Assembly (NCBI RefSeq): GCF_022009635.1 | Contig: NZ_CP091716.1 | Location: 4,293,001 to 4,357,000, forward strand | Source of the DNA: Variovorax paradoxus | GTDB lineage: Bacteria > Pseudomonadota > Gammaproteobacteria > Burkholderiales > Burkholderiaceae_C | Length of the DNA: 64,000 nucleotides | Direction of reading: 5' to 3' | In this document: positions 15,871 to 27,725 of the stretch, piece after piece | How the letters are laid out: every line of letters starts with the position of its first letter | How positions within the stretch are numbered: position 1 is the stretch's first letter | The notes under the pieces: generated by a model | What the model was told of the DNA's origin: nothing | The model's database searches: none | Seen by the model: only the letters and a program-made list of their open reading frames with translations | Position numbers and translations under genes: made by a program

Positions 15871-15901
15871 TTGACCTCAAGTCGACTTGAATTTCAATAA
15901 T
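15871..15901 (+). promoter_or_regulatory. SoxR-box-like operator/promoter with long spacer
   Basis: A -35 like TTGACC (15871-15876) is followed by the perfect 14-bp palindrome TCAAGTCGACTTGA (15877-15890) and a -10 like AATAAT (15896-15901). The spacer is 19 bp, the stretched spacing typical of promoters activated by MerR proteins. The sequence differs little from the known SoxR box core TCAAGTTAACTTGA. It points toward the methyltransferase gene at 15940. Confidence 0.75.
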
Positions 15902-15939
15902 GCAGTTTCCGCCTCTCGAAGGCAAGCAAGGAAACGATC

Positions 15940-16812
15940 ATGGAAATCACCAAGCAGAACGACGACGACGAACAGGCCAGGCTCTGGAACGGCCACGCCG
16001 GGCACGCCTGGGTCGATATACAAGCCACGCTCGACCAGATGTTCGCGCCGCTCGCGGAGCTGCTCGTCGAAGCAGCGTCGCAGTTGGCCGCGGGCCGGGT
16101 GCTCGACATCGGCTGCGGCACCGGCGCAACCACCCTCGCCCTCGCACGGCTGAAGAACGCGCAGGAAGGCCAGTGCGTCGGCATCGACATCTCGGCGCCG
16201 ATGATCGATGCGGCGCAAAAGCGGGCCGAAAAAGAAGGCTCGCGCGCCCGCTTCATCTGCGCCGACGCACAGACGCACGCGTTCGAAGCAGCCAGCTTCG
16301 ACTTGCTGATCTCGCGCATCGGCGTGATGTTCTTCGACGATCCGGTGCGGGCCTTCGCCAACCTGCGGCGCGCCGCGAAGAACGGTGCCGCGCTGCGTTT
16401 CATCGCGTGGCGCGCGGCAGCGGAAAACCCGTTCATGACGACCGCCGAGCGCGCGGCGGCGCCGCTGCTGCCGAACCTGCCGCCGCGCAAACCCGGTGCA
16501 CCGGGGCAGTTCGCCTTTGCGGACTCGGAGCGCATCGAACGCATCCTGCGAGACAGCGGCTGGCAAGGCATCGACATCCGGCCTATCGACGTGGCGTGCA
16601 CCCTGCCCGAGAAGGATCTGCTGCGATACCTGAGCCAGCTCGGCCCGGTCGGCCTGCAACTGCGACAGGAAGACGAGCAAACGCGCGCACGAGTCATCGC
16701 GGCTGTGCGCTCGGCTTTCGAGCCTTATGTGCATGGGGATGAGGTTCGCTTCACCGCGGCCTGCTGGATGGTCGCGGCGCATGCGCCTGTGGGAAGCGGC
16801 AATGCGGGATGA
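15940..16812 (+). CDS. Class I SAM-dependent methyltransferase
   Basis: 290 aa. Motif I VLDIGCGTGATTLAL (~50-65), acidic loop VGIDISAPMID, and LLISRIGVMFFDDP. N-terminal sequence LWNGHAGHAW is shared by a group of MerR-linked methyltransferases. AAGGAAA precedes the ATG. The promoter in front is MerR-type, so expression is probably induced by the ligand of the divergent regulator. The substrate is not identifiable. Confidence 0.87.
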   Translation: MEITKQNDDDEQARLWNGHAGHAWVDIQATLDQMFAPLAELLVEAASQLAAGRVLDIGCGTGATTLALARLKNAQEGQCVGIDISAPMIDAAQKRAEKEGSRARFICADAQTHAFEAASFDLLISRIGVMFFDDPVRAFANLRRAAKNGAALRFIAWRAAAENPFMTTAERAAAPLLPNLPPRKPGAPGQFAFADSERIERILRDSGWQGIDIRPIDVACTLPEKDLLRYLSQLGPVGLQLRQEDEQTRARVIAAVRSAFEPYVHGDEVRFTAACWMVAAHAPVGSGNAG

Positions 16813-16978
16813 AGCGACTGCGAATTGAGGGCGGCGACTCGAACGGGTTGGCGTACCGGGCACCTCTTGCGGGAATCGGCGAGCCTCGCGGCTCCCCGTC
16901 CGAGCCGCCAAAACTATGCGGAGCGATTCAGGTTGCAACCCCAACTTCGGCGTGCCTCCGCTGAACAAGGGGCCATCC

Positions 16979-18133
16979 TCATCCCTCAACCAGCTTCTGC
17001 CGCTCCAACAACCTGCGCCGAAGCCACGCATTCATCGGCTCCGAATAAAAACGCGCAATGCCCCACGCCACGGCCACGGACGCCGCGATGAAAAACACCA
17101 TCGCCGGCAGCTTCCACACCGACGGCATCGCCCCGCGCGCCACGACGCCGCGCATCAGGCCCAGCACGATGATGTGGAAGAGATACAGCTCGTAGCTGTG
17201 CCGCCCCAGCCATCGCAGGCCCGCGAGCGCCCTGCTGCGCAGCGCCCATGCAGGCACCTTCTCGTTGCGCGCGCCGACCAGCAGCACGGCGGTTCCGGCG
17301 GCGATGGCGGTGAAGCCGAAGACTTCGTTGCCGTGAATCCCGCGCAGGTAGGTCACGGCCACGAGGCAGGCCGCCGCAAGCTGCAGTTGGCGGCCAGCCC
17401 ATCCGTCGAAGCTGAAGCGCTGCGCGACCAACGCCGCGCAGCAGCCGAATGCCACCGCGTCGAAGCACGCGAGGTAGCCGTACATGAAGTAGATCTCGTC
17501 GTCCGCGTGAAAACCGCGGTAGACCGGCCCCACGACGATCGCCAACAGCCATACGGCCACGATGGCCCACTGCCGCTTCAGCCCGAAGCACAGCAGCGGG
17601 AACGCGAGGTAGAACACTTCCTCCACCGAGAGCGACCAGTAGATGTTCATCGCGTAGTTGAAGTACCACGCGTGCTGCATCAGCAGGTTGTGCCAGAAGG
17701 TCAGCACCGACAGCACCGCCACCGGATAGCCGACCTGCGGCCAACCCGGCTTGGCAACGTTCATGAACGCCGGCTGCCCCAGCATGCCGAACCCGACGAT
17801 GAGCGCCAGCGCCACCACCAGGCAGGGCACGATGCGCGCGAAGCGGAAGGCGTAGAAGCCGCGCACGTCCACGTTGCCCAGGCTGCCGTAGCGCTTGAGC
17901 GTGGTCGAGGTGATGAGGTAGCCCGACACCACGAAGAACATGGTGACGCCGTAGTTGCCGTTGACCGCCACCGACTTGATGAACACCGCCGGCAGCACGG
18001 CGGCCAGCGGGCTGTCCAACAGCGAGTACGACAGGTGGAAGTGCAGCAACAGCACCAGCGAGATGGCAATGCCGCGCAGGACGTCGATTCTGAAATTTCG
18101 CGGTGGGGCGGCCGGGCCGGCAAGCAACGACAT
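16979..18133 (-). CDS. Acyltransferase family 3 (OafA-like) membrane protein
   Basis: 384 aa, with about ten membrane helices. N-terminal FRIDVLRGIAISLVLLLHFH carries the R-x(10)-H pattern of acyltransferase 3, with MFFVVSGYLIT and IYWSLSVEEVFYLAFPL following. The family O-acylates surface glycans or other envelope molecules at the inner membrane. No glycan genes adjoin it, so the target is unknown. Single-gene unit flanked by a 166-bp gap on the left and a 207-bp gap on the right. Confidence 0.9.
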   Translation of the reverse strand: MSLLAGPAAPPRNFRIDVLRGIAISLVLLLHFHLSYSLLDSPLAAVLPAVFIKSVAVNGNYGVTMFFVVSGYLITSTTLKRYGSLGNVDVRGFYAFRFARIVPCLVVALALIVGFGMLGQPAFMNVAKPGWPQVGYPVAVLSVLTFWHNLLMQHAWYFNYAMNIYWSLSVEEVFYLAFPLLCFGLKRQWAIVAVWLLAIVVGPVYRGFHADDEIYFMYGYLACFDAVAFGCCAALVAQRFSFDGWAGRQLQLAAACLVAVTYLRGIHGNEVFGFTAIAAGTAVLLVGARNEKVPAWALRSRALAGLRWLGRHSYELYLFHIIVLGLMRGVVARGAMPSVWKLPAMVFFIAASVAVAWGIARFYSEPMNAWLRRRLLERQKLVEG

Positions 18134-18340
18134 GGGGAAAACACCTAGGAGCAGTACCCCGGCGAGCTTAAACGAGCGCCACCAGAGGGAAAGCGCCGTC
18201 GCGGGTGCCTCGCCAAACCCCTTCGCGGCTGGCCCGGTACTTGCAAACGCGATCAGAAATGACAGAAAATTTTCTTGTTTGACTTATATTTGTAAACTGG
18301 TTTTCAAAAAAAGCACACTTTCGGGCACGCCGCACCTTTC

Positions 18341-19342
18341 ATGAACAGCACCGTCGACACCCAAGGCACCACCGTGGCGCAGCGCATCGCGCAGGCGCTG
18401 CCGCGGCTGACGCGTTCGCACCGGCAAGTGGCCGACTACGTGCTGGAGCATCCCCTGCAGGTCGCGACACTGCCCATCGACGAACTGGCCGCCGTGGTCG
18501 GCGTGTCGGTCGCCACGGCCAACCGCTTCGCGCGGGCGCTGGAGTTCGACGGCTACGCCACCTTCCGTGCCGAGCTGGTGCGCGGCTTCGAGCCGCTGGT
18601 GGCGCCGGTGGAGCGCATGCGCGGCAACCTCGAGCGCCCGACCACGGTGGCCGAAGTGTTCGCCACCGCGCTCGACGAAAGCCGCCGCAACATCGAAGCC
18701 ACGCGCCAGACGCTGGACTACGCCGCCTGCGAAGCCGCGGTGGAGCGCATCGGCAAGGCGCGCTCGATCTACATCGCCGGCTTCGGCGCGAGCGCCTGGC
18801 TCGCCGGCCTGCTGCAGCATGGGCTGGACGGCAGCTGCAACGACGTGCGCCTGCTCTCCAGCGTGAGCGGCGTGACGCATTCCGCGCGCACGCTGATGCA
18901 TGCCGGGCCGCAAGACCTGTTCATCGGCCTGACCTTTCCGCGCTACCTGACCGACACCGTGGCGCTGGCACAGATCGCGCGCGGCCAGGGCTGCGCCCTG
19001 CTCGCGCTGACCGACCGCCCCAGCTCGCCGCTCGCGCCGCTGGCCGACGTGGCGCTTTACTGCCAGACCGAAACCAGCTACCGCCCCAACTGCGAGACCA
19101 GCGTGCTCGCGCTGATCGAGGCCTTGACCAGCGCCGTGGCCCTGCGCGCGCCCGACCCGGTGCAGTCCGCCGGCCGCATCCTGCAGGCCGTGCGCCCGTG
19201 GCTGCACGGCGCCAACGGCCTCCCCCGAACGAACGGCACGAACAACAGTACGAGTGGCACCGGCGGCACGAACGCCGCCGGCACGCCCGATGCCGCCGCC
19301 CCGAACGGCGCCGGCAACAGAAAGAAGAAAGCCCCCCAATGA
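18341..19342 (+). CDS. MurR/RpiR family regulator with low-complexity tail
   Basis: 333 aa. N-terminal HTH_6 (RLTRSHRQVADYVLEHP, then IDELAAVVGVSVATANRFAR) and a SIS domain (~120-260) that usually binds a phosphosugar or similar ligand. Residues ~288-333 are an Asn/Gly/Thr/Ala-rich tail ending NRKKKAPQ that is not part of the family fold. The stop overlaps the peptidase ATG by 4 bp (ATGA), so it is the first gene of the peptide operon and its likely local regulator. The upstream 207 bp are AT-rich near 18262-18312, with the palindrome GAAAATTTTC at 18265-18274. Confidence 0.9.
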   Translation: MNSTVDTQGTTVAQRIAQALPRLTRSHRQVADYVLEHPLQVATLPIDELAAVVGVSVATANRFARALEFDGYATFRAELVRGFEPLVAPVERMRGNLERPTTVAEVFATALDESRRNIEATRQTLDYAACEAAVERIGKARSIYIAGFGASAWLAGLLQHGLDGSCNDVRLLSSVSGVTHSARTLMHAGPQDLFIGLTFPRYLTDTVALAQIARGQGCALLALTDRPSSPLAPLADVALYCQTETSYRPNCETSVLALIEALTSAVALRAPDPVQSAGRILQAVRPWLHGANGLPRTNGTNNSTSGTGGTNAAGTPDAAAPNGAGNRKKKAPQ

Positions 19343-20310
19343 CCCAGACCCACGTGCCCGTGATCGCCATCCACGGCGGCGCCGGCACCATCAGCGCCGC
19401 GACGACCAGCGCCGAACAGGCGCAGGCGTACCACGACGCGCTGAACCGCATCGTGGCCGCCGCGCAGTCGGCGCTGCTCAAGGGCGCGTCCGCGCTCGAC
19501 GCCGCCTGCCTGGCGGTCGAACTGCTCGAAGACTGCCCGCTCTTCAACGCCGGCCACGGCGCCGTGTTCACGCACGACGAAACCCATGAGCTCGACGCCG
19601 CCGTGATGGACGGCGCCACGCTCGCCGCCGGCGCGGTGGCCGGCGTGTGCCATGTACGCCGCCCGGTGCGCGCCGCGCGCGCGGTGCTGGAAGACGGCGC
19701 CCACGTGCTGCTGGCCGGCGCGGGCGCCGAGGCCTTCGCGCGCGAACACGGGCTGGAGATGGTCGAGCCCTCGTTCTTCTCGACCGAGGCGCGCCGCGAG
19801 CAGCTCTACCGCGTGCGCGGCACCGGCCGCGTGGTGACCGACCATGAAGGCGCGTCCATGACGGCCGCGCCCGCCGCCCCGCTCGACGAAGACAGGAAGC
19901 TCGGCACCGTCGGCGCCGTGGCGCTCGACATGCACGGCCACCTGGCCGCCGCCACCTCGACCGGCGGCATGACCAACAAGCGCGTCGGCCGCATCGGCGA
20001 TTCGCCGCTCATCGGCGCCGGCACCTACGCGGACGACCGCACGGCCGCCGTGTCCTGCACCGGCAGCGGCGAAATGTTCATCCGCGTCGCCGCCGCCTAC
20101 GACGTGTGCGCGCGCATGGCCTACGCCGGAGCCACGCTCGAAGCCGCCACGCAGGCGGTGGTGCGGCAGTCGCTGCCCGCCATCGGCGGCACCGGCGGCC
20201 TGATCGCCGTCGACCGCCACGGCAACCTGAGCCTGGCCTTCAACACCGAAGGCATGTACCGCGGCCACGCGCGCGGCAACGAAGCGCCGCAGACGGCCAT
20301 CTTCGCCTGA
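19339..20310 (+). CDS. iaaA: Isoaspartyl peptidase / L-asparaginase (Ntn-hydrolase)
   Basis: 323 aa. Cleaves beta-aspartyl dipeptides and L-asparagine. The precursor self-cleaves before Thr190 in [11 protein letters not shown], giving alpha and beta subunits. AIHGGAGTI at the N-terminus and [20 protein letters not shown] after the nucleophile match E. coli IaaA. No signal peptide, so cytosolic. In E. coli, iaaA also sits directly upstream of gsiABCD, the same order as here, which supports the assignment. Confidence 0.93.
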   Translation: MTQTHVPVIAIHGGAGTISAATTSAEQAQAYHDALNRIVAAAQSALLKGASALDAACLAVELLEDCPLFNAGHGAVFTHDETHELDAAVMDGATLAAGAVAGVCHVRRPVRAARAVLEDGAHVLLAGAGAEAFAREHGLEMVEPSFFSTEARREQLYRVRGTGRVVTDHEGASMTAAPAAPLDEDRKLGTVGAVALDMHGHLAAATSTGGMTNKRVGRIGDSPLIGAGTYADDRTAAVSCTGSGEMFIRVAAAYDVCARMAYAGATLEAATQAVVRQSLPAIGGTGGLIAVDRHGNLSLAFNTEGMYRGHARGNEAPQTAIFA

Positions 20311-20345
20311 CGCCGACGCACGCCACCTTTTTCTCTCGCACTCCC

Positions 20346-22223
<1,878 letters not shown>

Positions 22224-22296
22224 TTCCGCATCACCGAATTTTTTCAACCCGCAGGCCCCCTCCTGCTTTTTTCCTCGAACCGACTGGAGTTCTTCC

Positions 22297-23850
22297 ATGA
22301 AGCAATCTTCTTCCTCCCTGCGCTGGGCATCCGCGCTGCTGGGCCTGGCCGCGCTGGCCGCTTCGGGCACGGCACTGGCCGCGAAAGACGTGGTGCTGTC
22401 GATCGGCTACCAGCCGGAAACGCTGGACCCGTACAACACCAACACCACCATCACCACGGCAGTGACCAAGACCTTCTATGAAGGCCTGTTCCAGTTCGAC
22501 AAGGACCTGAAGGTGCAGAACGTGCTCGCCGAGAGCTACGACGTGTCGAAGGACGGCCTGGTCTACACCATCAAGCTGCGCACCGGCGTGAAGTTCCACG
22601 ACGGCACCGACTTCAACGCCGAGGCGGTGAAGGTCACGCTCGACCGCGTGCTCAACCAGGACAACAAGCTGCTGCGCTACAACCAGTTCAACCGCGTGAG
22701 CAAGGTCGAGGCGGTGAACCCGACGACCGTGCGCATCACGCTGAAGGAGCCCTTCGGCCCCTTCATCAACTCGCTGGCCCACGCATCGGCCGCGATGATC
22801 TCGCCCACCGCGCTGAAGAAGTGGGGCAACAAGGACATCGCCTTCCACCCCGTGGGCACGGGCCCGTTCGAGTTCGTCGAGTGGAAGCAGACCGAAGCCG
22901 TCAAGGCCAAGAAGTTCGACAGCTACTGGAAGAAGGGCTTCCCGAAGGTCGACACGGTGCAATGGAAGCCGGTGCTCGAGAACAACACGCGCGCCGCGAT
23001 GCTGCAGACCGGCGAAGCCGACTTCGCGTTCCCCATTCCCTACGAGCAGGCCGAACTGCTGAAGAAGAGCGACAAGCTCGAAGTGGTGGCCTCGCCCTCG
23101 ATCATCACGCGCTTCCTGGCATTCAACATGCTGCAGAAGCCCTATGACAACCCGAAGGTGCGCGAAGCCATCGGCTACGCCATCAACAAGGAAGCGCTGG
23201 CCAAGGTCGCCTTCGGCGGCTACGCCTTCCCCGCGCAGGGCGTGATGCCCCAGGGCGTGAAGTTCGCCGAGAAGATGGACCCGATTCCCTACGACGTGAA
23301 GAAGGCCAAGGCCCTGCTGGCCGAAGCCGGCTACCCGAACGGCTTCGAGTCGGTGCTCTGGAGCGCCTACAACAACACGACCAGCCAGAAGACCATCCAG
23401 TTCGTGCAGCAGCAGCTCGCGCAAGTGGGCATCAAGCTGCAGGTGCAGGCGCTCGAAGTGGGCCAGCGCACCGAGCAGGTCGATGCATGGCCGGATCCGA
23501 AGACGGCCAAGGTCCGCATGTACTACACCGGCTGGTCGTCGTCGACCGGCGAAGCCGACTGGGGCCTGCGCCCGCTGTTCGCCTCGGAGTCGTGGGCGCC
23601 CAAGCTCAACAACATGTCGTTCTACAAGAGCGAAGTGGTGGACAACGCGCTGGCCAAGGCGCTGGTGACGGTGGACGACAAGGAAAAGGCGGCGCTGTAC
23701 AAGACCGCGCAGGACGAGATCCGCAAGGACCTGCCGCGCGTGCCGCTGGTCACGGAGCAGAACCTGTCGGCCCATTCGAAGCGTCTGTCGGGTGTCTACG
23801 TCATGCCTGACGCCAACATCAACATCGACGCGATCGCTGTTTCGAACTGA
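22297..23850 (+). CDS. ABC transporter periplasmic peptide-binding protein (GsiB/DppA-like, SBP family 5)
   Basis: 517 aa. Sec signal peptide with cleavage near GTALAA-KD (~28). SBP family 5 features: YQPETLDPYNTNTT, LRTGVKFHDGTDFNAEAVK, HPVGTGPFEFVEW. It delivers a peptide-like ligand to the membrane permeases. CTGGAGTTCTTCC precedes the ATG. Ligand specificity cannot be read out; the operon suggests glutathione or unusual peptides. Confidence 0.92.
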   Translation: MKQSSSSLRWASALLGLAALAASGTALAAKDVVLSIGYQPETLDPYNTNTTITTAVTKTFYEGLFQFDKDLKVQNVLAESYDVSKDGLVYTIKLRTGVKFHDGTDFNAEAVKVTLDRVLNQDNKLLRYNQFNRVSKVEAVNPTTVRITLKEPFGPFINSLAHASAAMISPTALKKWGNKDIAFHPVGTGPFEFVEWKQTEAVKAKKFDSYWKKGFPKVDTVQWKPVLENNTRAAMLQTGEADFAFPIPYEQAELLKKSDKLEVVASPSIITRFLAFNMLQKPYDNPKVREAIGYAINKEALAKVAFGGYAFPAQGVMPQGVKFAEKMDPIPYDVKKAKALLAEAGYPNGFESVLWSAYNNTTSQKTIQFVQQQLAQVGIKLQVQALEVGQRTEQVDAWPDPKTAKVRMYYTGWSSSTGEADWGLRPLFASESWAPKLNNMSFYKSEVVDNALAKALVTVDDKEKAALYKTAQDEIRKDLPRVPLVTEQNLSAHSKRLSGVYVMPDANINIDAIAVSN

Positions 23851-23908
23851 TTGAGCGCGCACCGGGCGGCGGCATGACGCCGCCGCCCGTTCGCGACAAC
23901 CGCACCCC

Positions 23909-24829
23909 ATGCTGAATTACTTTCTCAAACGACTGTTGGGCCTGATCCCCACGCTGCTCATCGTGGCGGTGCTGGTGTTCCTGTTCGTCCACATGCTGCC
24001 CGGCGATCCGGCGCGCCTTGCCGCCGGCCAGGAAGCCGACGAGCAGACCGTGGCCATGGTCCGCGCGGAGCTCGGGCTCGACAAGCCGCTGCCGCAGCAG
24101 TTCGTGAACTTCTTCACCCACATGCTGCAAGGCGACTTCGGCACCTCGATCCGCACGCGGCGGCCGGTGTCGGTGGAAATCGGCGAGCGCTTCTTCCCGA
24201 CGGTGATGCTGACCATCACCAGCATGGTGTGGGCGGTGATCTTCGGCATGGGCATCGGCATCGTCTCGGCGGTGTACCGCAACAAATGGCCGGACCGGCT
24301 GGGCATGACGCTCGCCGTGTCGGGCATCTCCTTTCCCGCATTCGCGCTCGGCATGCTGCTGATGCAGATCTTCTCGGTCCAGCTCGGCTGGCTGCCCACG
24401 GTGGGCGCGAGCAGCTGGAAACACTACATCCTGCCCTCCATCACGCTCGGCGCGGCCGTGGCCGCCGTGATGGCGCGCTTCACGCGGGCCTCCTTCGTCG
24501 AAGTGATCCAGGAAGACTTCGTGCGCACCGCGCGCGCCAAGGGCGTGCGCGAATCCAGCGTGGTGTTCAAGCACACGCTGCGCAACGCGCTGATTCCGGT
24601 GGTCACCATGATGGGCCTGCAGTTCGGCTTTTTGCTCGGCGGCTCGATCCTGGTGGAGGCGGTGTTCAACTGGCCCGGCCTCGGCCGCCTGCTGGTCGAC
24701 GCCGTGCAGATGCGCGACTACCCCGTGATCCAGACGCTGGTGCTGCTGTTCTCGCTCGAATTCATCCTGATCAATCTCGTGGTCGATGTGCTGTACGGCT
24801 ACATCAACCCGACCATCCGCTACAAGTGA
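23909..24829 (+). CDS. ABC transporter permease (GsiC/DppB-like)
   Basis: 306 aa, six predicted membrane helices. N-terminal [20 protein letters not shown] and the EAA loop ([26 protein letters not shown]) are typical of DppB/GsiC permeases. It forms the heteromeric channel with the next gene product. 58 bp after the binding-protein gene. Confidence 0.93.
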   Translation: MLNYFLKRLLGLIPTLLIVAVLVFLFVHMLPGDPARLAAGQEADEQTVAMVRAELGLDKPLPQQFVNFFTHMLQGDFGTSIRTRRPVSVEIGERFFPTVMLTITSMVWAVIFGMGIGIVSAVYRNKWPDRLGMTLAVSGISFPAFALGMLLMQIFSVQLGWLPTVGASSWKHYILPSITLGAAVAAVMARFTRASFVEVIQEDFVRTARAKGVRESSVVFKHTLRNALIPVVTMMGLQFGFLLGGSILVEAVFNWPGLGRLLVDAVQMRDYPVIQTLVLLFSLEFILINLVVDVLYGYINPTIRYK

Positions 24830-24839
24830 GCAAGCAGCC

Positions 24840-25766
24840 ATGACGCAAGCTTCCGGCGTGCCTGCCGAATCCATCGTTCCACTTTCTCCCGTTGCCGTGG
24901 TGCAAGCCGCGGGCAAGGTCCGCACGCCCTGGGGCGAATGCTGGCGCCGCTTCAAGAAGCAGCCCGTGGGCATCGTTGCCGCGGCCTTCGTGCTGCTGCT
25001 GGTGTTCGTCGCGGTGTTCGCGCCGTGGATCGTGCCTTTCGACGCGGAGAACTTCTTCGACTACGACATGCTGAACAGCGGCCCCTCGGCCACGCACTGG
25101 TTCGGCGTCGACCCGCTGGGCCGCGACATCTTCAGCCGCATCCTGATGGGCGCGCGCATCTCGCTGATGGCGGGCTTTCTCTCGGTGCTGGTGGGCGGCT
25201 TCGTGGGCACGGCCTTCGGCCTGCTGGCGGGCTACTACGAAGGCTGGTGGGACCGCATCGTGATGCGTGTATCGGACGTGCTGTTCGCCTTCCCCGGCAT
25301 CCTGCTGGCGCTGGGCGTGGTGGCCATCCTTGGCAGCAGCATGACCAACGTGGTGGTGGCGGTGTCGGTGTTCAGCGTGCCGGCCTTCGCGCGCCTGGTG
25401 CGCGGCAACACGCTGGTGCTCAAGCAGCAGACCTACATCGAGGCCGAGCGCAGCATCGGCGCGTCGGACTGGACCATCATCGTGCGGCACATCCTGCCGG
25501 GCACCATCTCGTCGATCGTGGTGTATTTCTCGATGCGCGTGGGCACCTCGATCATCACGGCGGCCAGCCTGTCGTTCCTGGGCATGGGCGCGCAGCCGCC
25601 CACGCCCGAGTGGGGCGCCATGCTCAGCGAGGCCCGCGCCGACATGGTGACCTCGCCGCACGTGGCGCTGTTCCCCAGCCTGGCCATCTTCTTCACCGTG
25701 CTCGCCTTCAACCTGCTGGGCGACGCACTGCGCGACGCGCTCGATCCCAAGATCGACCGCCAGTAG
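24840..25766 (+). CDS. ABC transporter permease (GsiD/DppC-like)
   Basis: 308 aa. It has the OppC N-terminal segment and the signature [16 protein letters not shown], plus EAA loop ([20 protein letters not shown]). Six predicted helices. ATG at 24840, 10 bp after the previous stop. Completes the importer: fused ATPase, binding protein and two permeases. Confidence 0.93.
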   Translation: MTQASGVPAESIVPLSPVAVVQAAGKVRTPWGECWRRFKKQPVGIVAAAFVLLLVFVAVFAPWIVPFDAENFFDYDMLNSGPSATHWFGVDPLGRDIFSRILMGARISLMAGFLSVLVGGFVGTAFGLLAGYYEGWWDRIVMRVSDVLFAFPGILLALGVVAILGSSMTNVVVAVSVFSVPAFARLVRGNTLVLKQQTYIEAERSIGASDWTIIVRHILPGTISSIVVYFSMRVGTSIITAASLSFLGMGAQPPTPEWGAMLSEARADMVTSPHVALFPSLAIFFTVLAFNLLGDALRDALDPKIDRQ

Positions 25767-25785
25767 CCCTTCTTCTTTCGTCCCG

Positions 25786-26868
25786 ATGTCTTCCACGTCT
25801 TCGCCTGCGCATCCCGCCGCCCCGCCCTTCATCGGCAACCTGCTCCAGGGCGAGCGCAACTCCATCGCGGACGTGGCCGGCGTCACCGTCGGCCACAGCA
25901 CCCTGGACGACGGCGGCGTGCAGACCGGCGTGACGGTGATCCGACCGCACGCGGGCGACCCGTTCCGCGACAAGGTGCCGGCCGCCGCGGTGGTGCTCAA
26001 CGGCTTCGGCAAGAGCGTGGGGCTGGTGCAGTTGGCGGAGCTGGGCGTGCTGGAAACGCCGATCGCGCTGACCAACACCTTCTCGGTCGGCACGGTGGCC
26101 ACGGCGCAGATACGCCAGTGCGCGGCGGCCAACCCCGAGACCGGTCGCGCACTGCCCACGGTCAATCCGCTGGTGTTCGAATGCAACGACGGCTTTCTCA
26201 ACGACATCCAGCGGTTGGCGGTGAGCGAGGCCGACTACCTGCACGCGCACAGCAGCGCGGCAGCCGACTTCGCGCAGGGCTCGGTCGGCGCGGGGCGCGG
26301 CATGTCGAGCTTCCAGCTCAAGGGCGGCATCGGCAGCGCGTCGCGCCGGGTGTCGGCGCGGGACGGTGGGCTGCACACGGTGGGCACGCTGGTGCTGGCC
26401 AACTACGGACGCCAGCCGCAGCTGCTGCTGGCGGGTCATGCCATCGGCGACCGGCTGGCGGCGCTGCAGGCGTCGAGCGGCGTGCCGGCATCGACGGAGC
26501 CCGAAAAGGGCTCGATCATCATCGTGGTCGCCACCGACGCACCGCTCGATGCGCGCCAACTGGGCCGGCTGGCGCTGCGCGCGGGCGCCGGGCTGGCGCG
26601 CACCGGCTCGGTCTACGGCCACGGCAGCGGCGACATCGTGCTGGCCTTCTCCACCGCGTACACCGTGCCCGGCAGCGCCGAGCGGCCGATGCCGGCCGTG
26701 GCGATGCTGCACGACGCATTGCTCGACGGCTTGTTCCAGGCCGCCGCCGACAGCACCGAACAGGCGATCATTCATGCCCTCTGGCAGGCCACGGCCGTGA
26801 CGGGGCGCGACGGCAACCACCGCGCCGCGCTCGGCGAGCTGCTGCCGGCCCTTTCTCTTTCTTTCTGA
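25786..26868 (+). CDS. P1 (S58) family aminopeptidase, DmpA/BapA-type
   Basis: 360 aa. Autoproteolytic Ntn-like hydrolase: EKG-SIIIVVATDAPL contains the expected cleavage before Ser243, which becomes the N-terminal nucleophile of the small subunit. NSIADVAGVTVGH at the N-terminus, VNPLVFECNDGFLND, and SVGAGRGMSSFQLKGGIGSASR are conserved in the family. Members release D-amino acids (DmpA) or cleave beta-peptides (BapA). No signal peptide. 19 bp after the permease gene, so imported peptides are the likely substrate. Confidence 0.9.
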   Translation: MSSTSSPAHPAAPPFIGNLLQGERNSIADVAGVTVGHSTLDDGGVQTGVTVIRPHAGDPFRDKVPAAAVVLNGFGKSVGLVQLAELGVLETPIALTNTFSVGTVATAQIRQCAAANPETGRALPTVNPLVFECNDGFLNDIQRLAVSEADYLHAHSSAAADFAQGSVGAGRGMSSFQLKGGIGSASRRVSARDGGLHTVGTLVLANYGRQPQLLLAGHAIGDRLAALQASSGVPASTEPEKGSIIIVVATDAPLDARQLGRLALRAGAGLARTGSVYGHGSGDIVLAFSTAYTVPGSAERPMPAVAMLHDALLDGLFQAAADSTEQAIIHALWQATAVTGRDGNHRAALGELLPALSLSF

Positions 26869-26891
26869 TCCTTGATGATCAAACTGCGCCC

Positions 26892-27710
26892 ATGAAAGTC
26901 CTGATCTCCACCGACATCGAAGGCGTTGCCGGCGTCTACCACCCCGAGCAGACCCGCCAGGGCAACCCCGAGTACGAACGCGCGCGCCTGCTGATGACGC
27001 AGGAGGCCAACGCCGCCATCGCCGGCGCCTTCGACGCGGGCGCCACCGAAGTGCTGGTGAACGACTCGCACGGCGGCTTTCGCAACATGCCGCCCGACGT
27101 GCTGGACGCCCGCGCCCGCGTGGTGCAGGGCAAACCGCGCTACCTGAGCATGGTGGCCGGCGTGGAAGAAGGCGTCGACGCGGTCTGCATGGTGGGCTAC
27201 CACTCGCGCGCGCAGGGGCGCGGCATCCTCGCGCACACCATCAACAGCTTCGCGTTCGCGGGCATCGCGCTCGGCGGGCAGGAGCTGGGCGAGGCCGGGC
27301 TCTACGGCGCGCTGGCCGGCGAATACGGCGCGCCCGTGGTCATGGGCAGCGGCGACGACGTGTTCATCGCCGAGAACCGCCCGCTCTTTCCGCATGCCAC
27401 TTTCGTCGAGACGAAGAAGGCGTCGGGATTCAGCAGCGGCGTTTCGCTCTCGCCGGAGCAGTCGCGCCGCGCCATCCGCGCCGGCGTCGAAGAAGCGCTG
27501 GCCGCGCGCGCGAACGCACGCCCTCTGGTCTTCGAAGGCCCGCAGACGGTGACGCTGCGCTGCCAGACGACCGCGCTGGCCGACCTGTTCTGCCAGTGGC
27601 CGAGCTTCGAGCGCGTCGACGGCGTCACGCTGCGCTTCACCGCGCCGACGGTGGAAGCGGCGGTGCGCATGCTGAACTGCTGCTCGGCAATGTCTTCGAT
27701 GCTGCGCTGA
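26892..27710 (+). CDS. M55 family D-aminopeptidase (DppA-like)
   Basis: 272 aa, usual length. Zinc peptidase: N-terminal STDIEGVAGV carries the Asp/Glu metal ligands, with LVNDSHGG and VGYHSRA providing His ligands, and AGLYGALAGEYGAPVVMGSGDD typical of the family. B. subtilis DppA releases N-terminal D-Ala and likewise sits with a dipeptide transporter. 23 bp after the P1 peptidase gene. Last gene of the operon, ending 15 bp before the convergent kinase gene's stop. Confidence 0.92.
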   Translation: MKVLISTDIEGVAGVYHPEQTRQGNPEYERARLLMTQEANAAIAGAFDAGATEVLVNDSHGGFRNMPPDVLDARARVVQGKPRYLSMVAGVEEGVDAVCMVGYHSRAQGRGILAHTINSFAFAGIALGGQELGEAGLYGALAGEYGAPVVMGSGDDVFIAENRPLFPHATFVETKKASGFSSGVSLSPEQSRRAIRAGVEEALAARANARPLVFEGPQTVTLRCQTTALADLFCQWPSFERVDGVTLRFTAPTVEAAVRMLNCCSAMSSMLR

Positions 27711-27725
27711 GGCAGCGCCCTTCAT

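Noticed and set aside
15871..15901. True SoxR regulation of the methyltransferase
   Set aside because: The dyad resembles a SoxR box, but the adjacent MerR protein lacks two of four cluster cysteines, so calling it SoxR is not justified.
22231..23910. 559-codon minus-strand open frame
   Set aside because: Antisense to the peptide-binding protein gene, typical of high-GC third-position bias.
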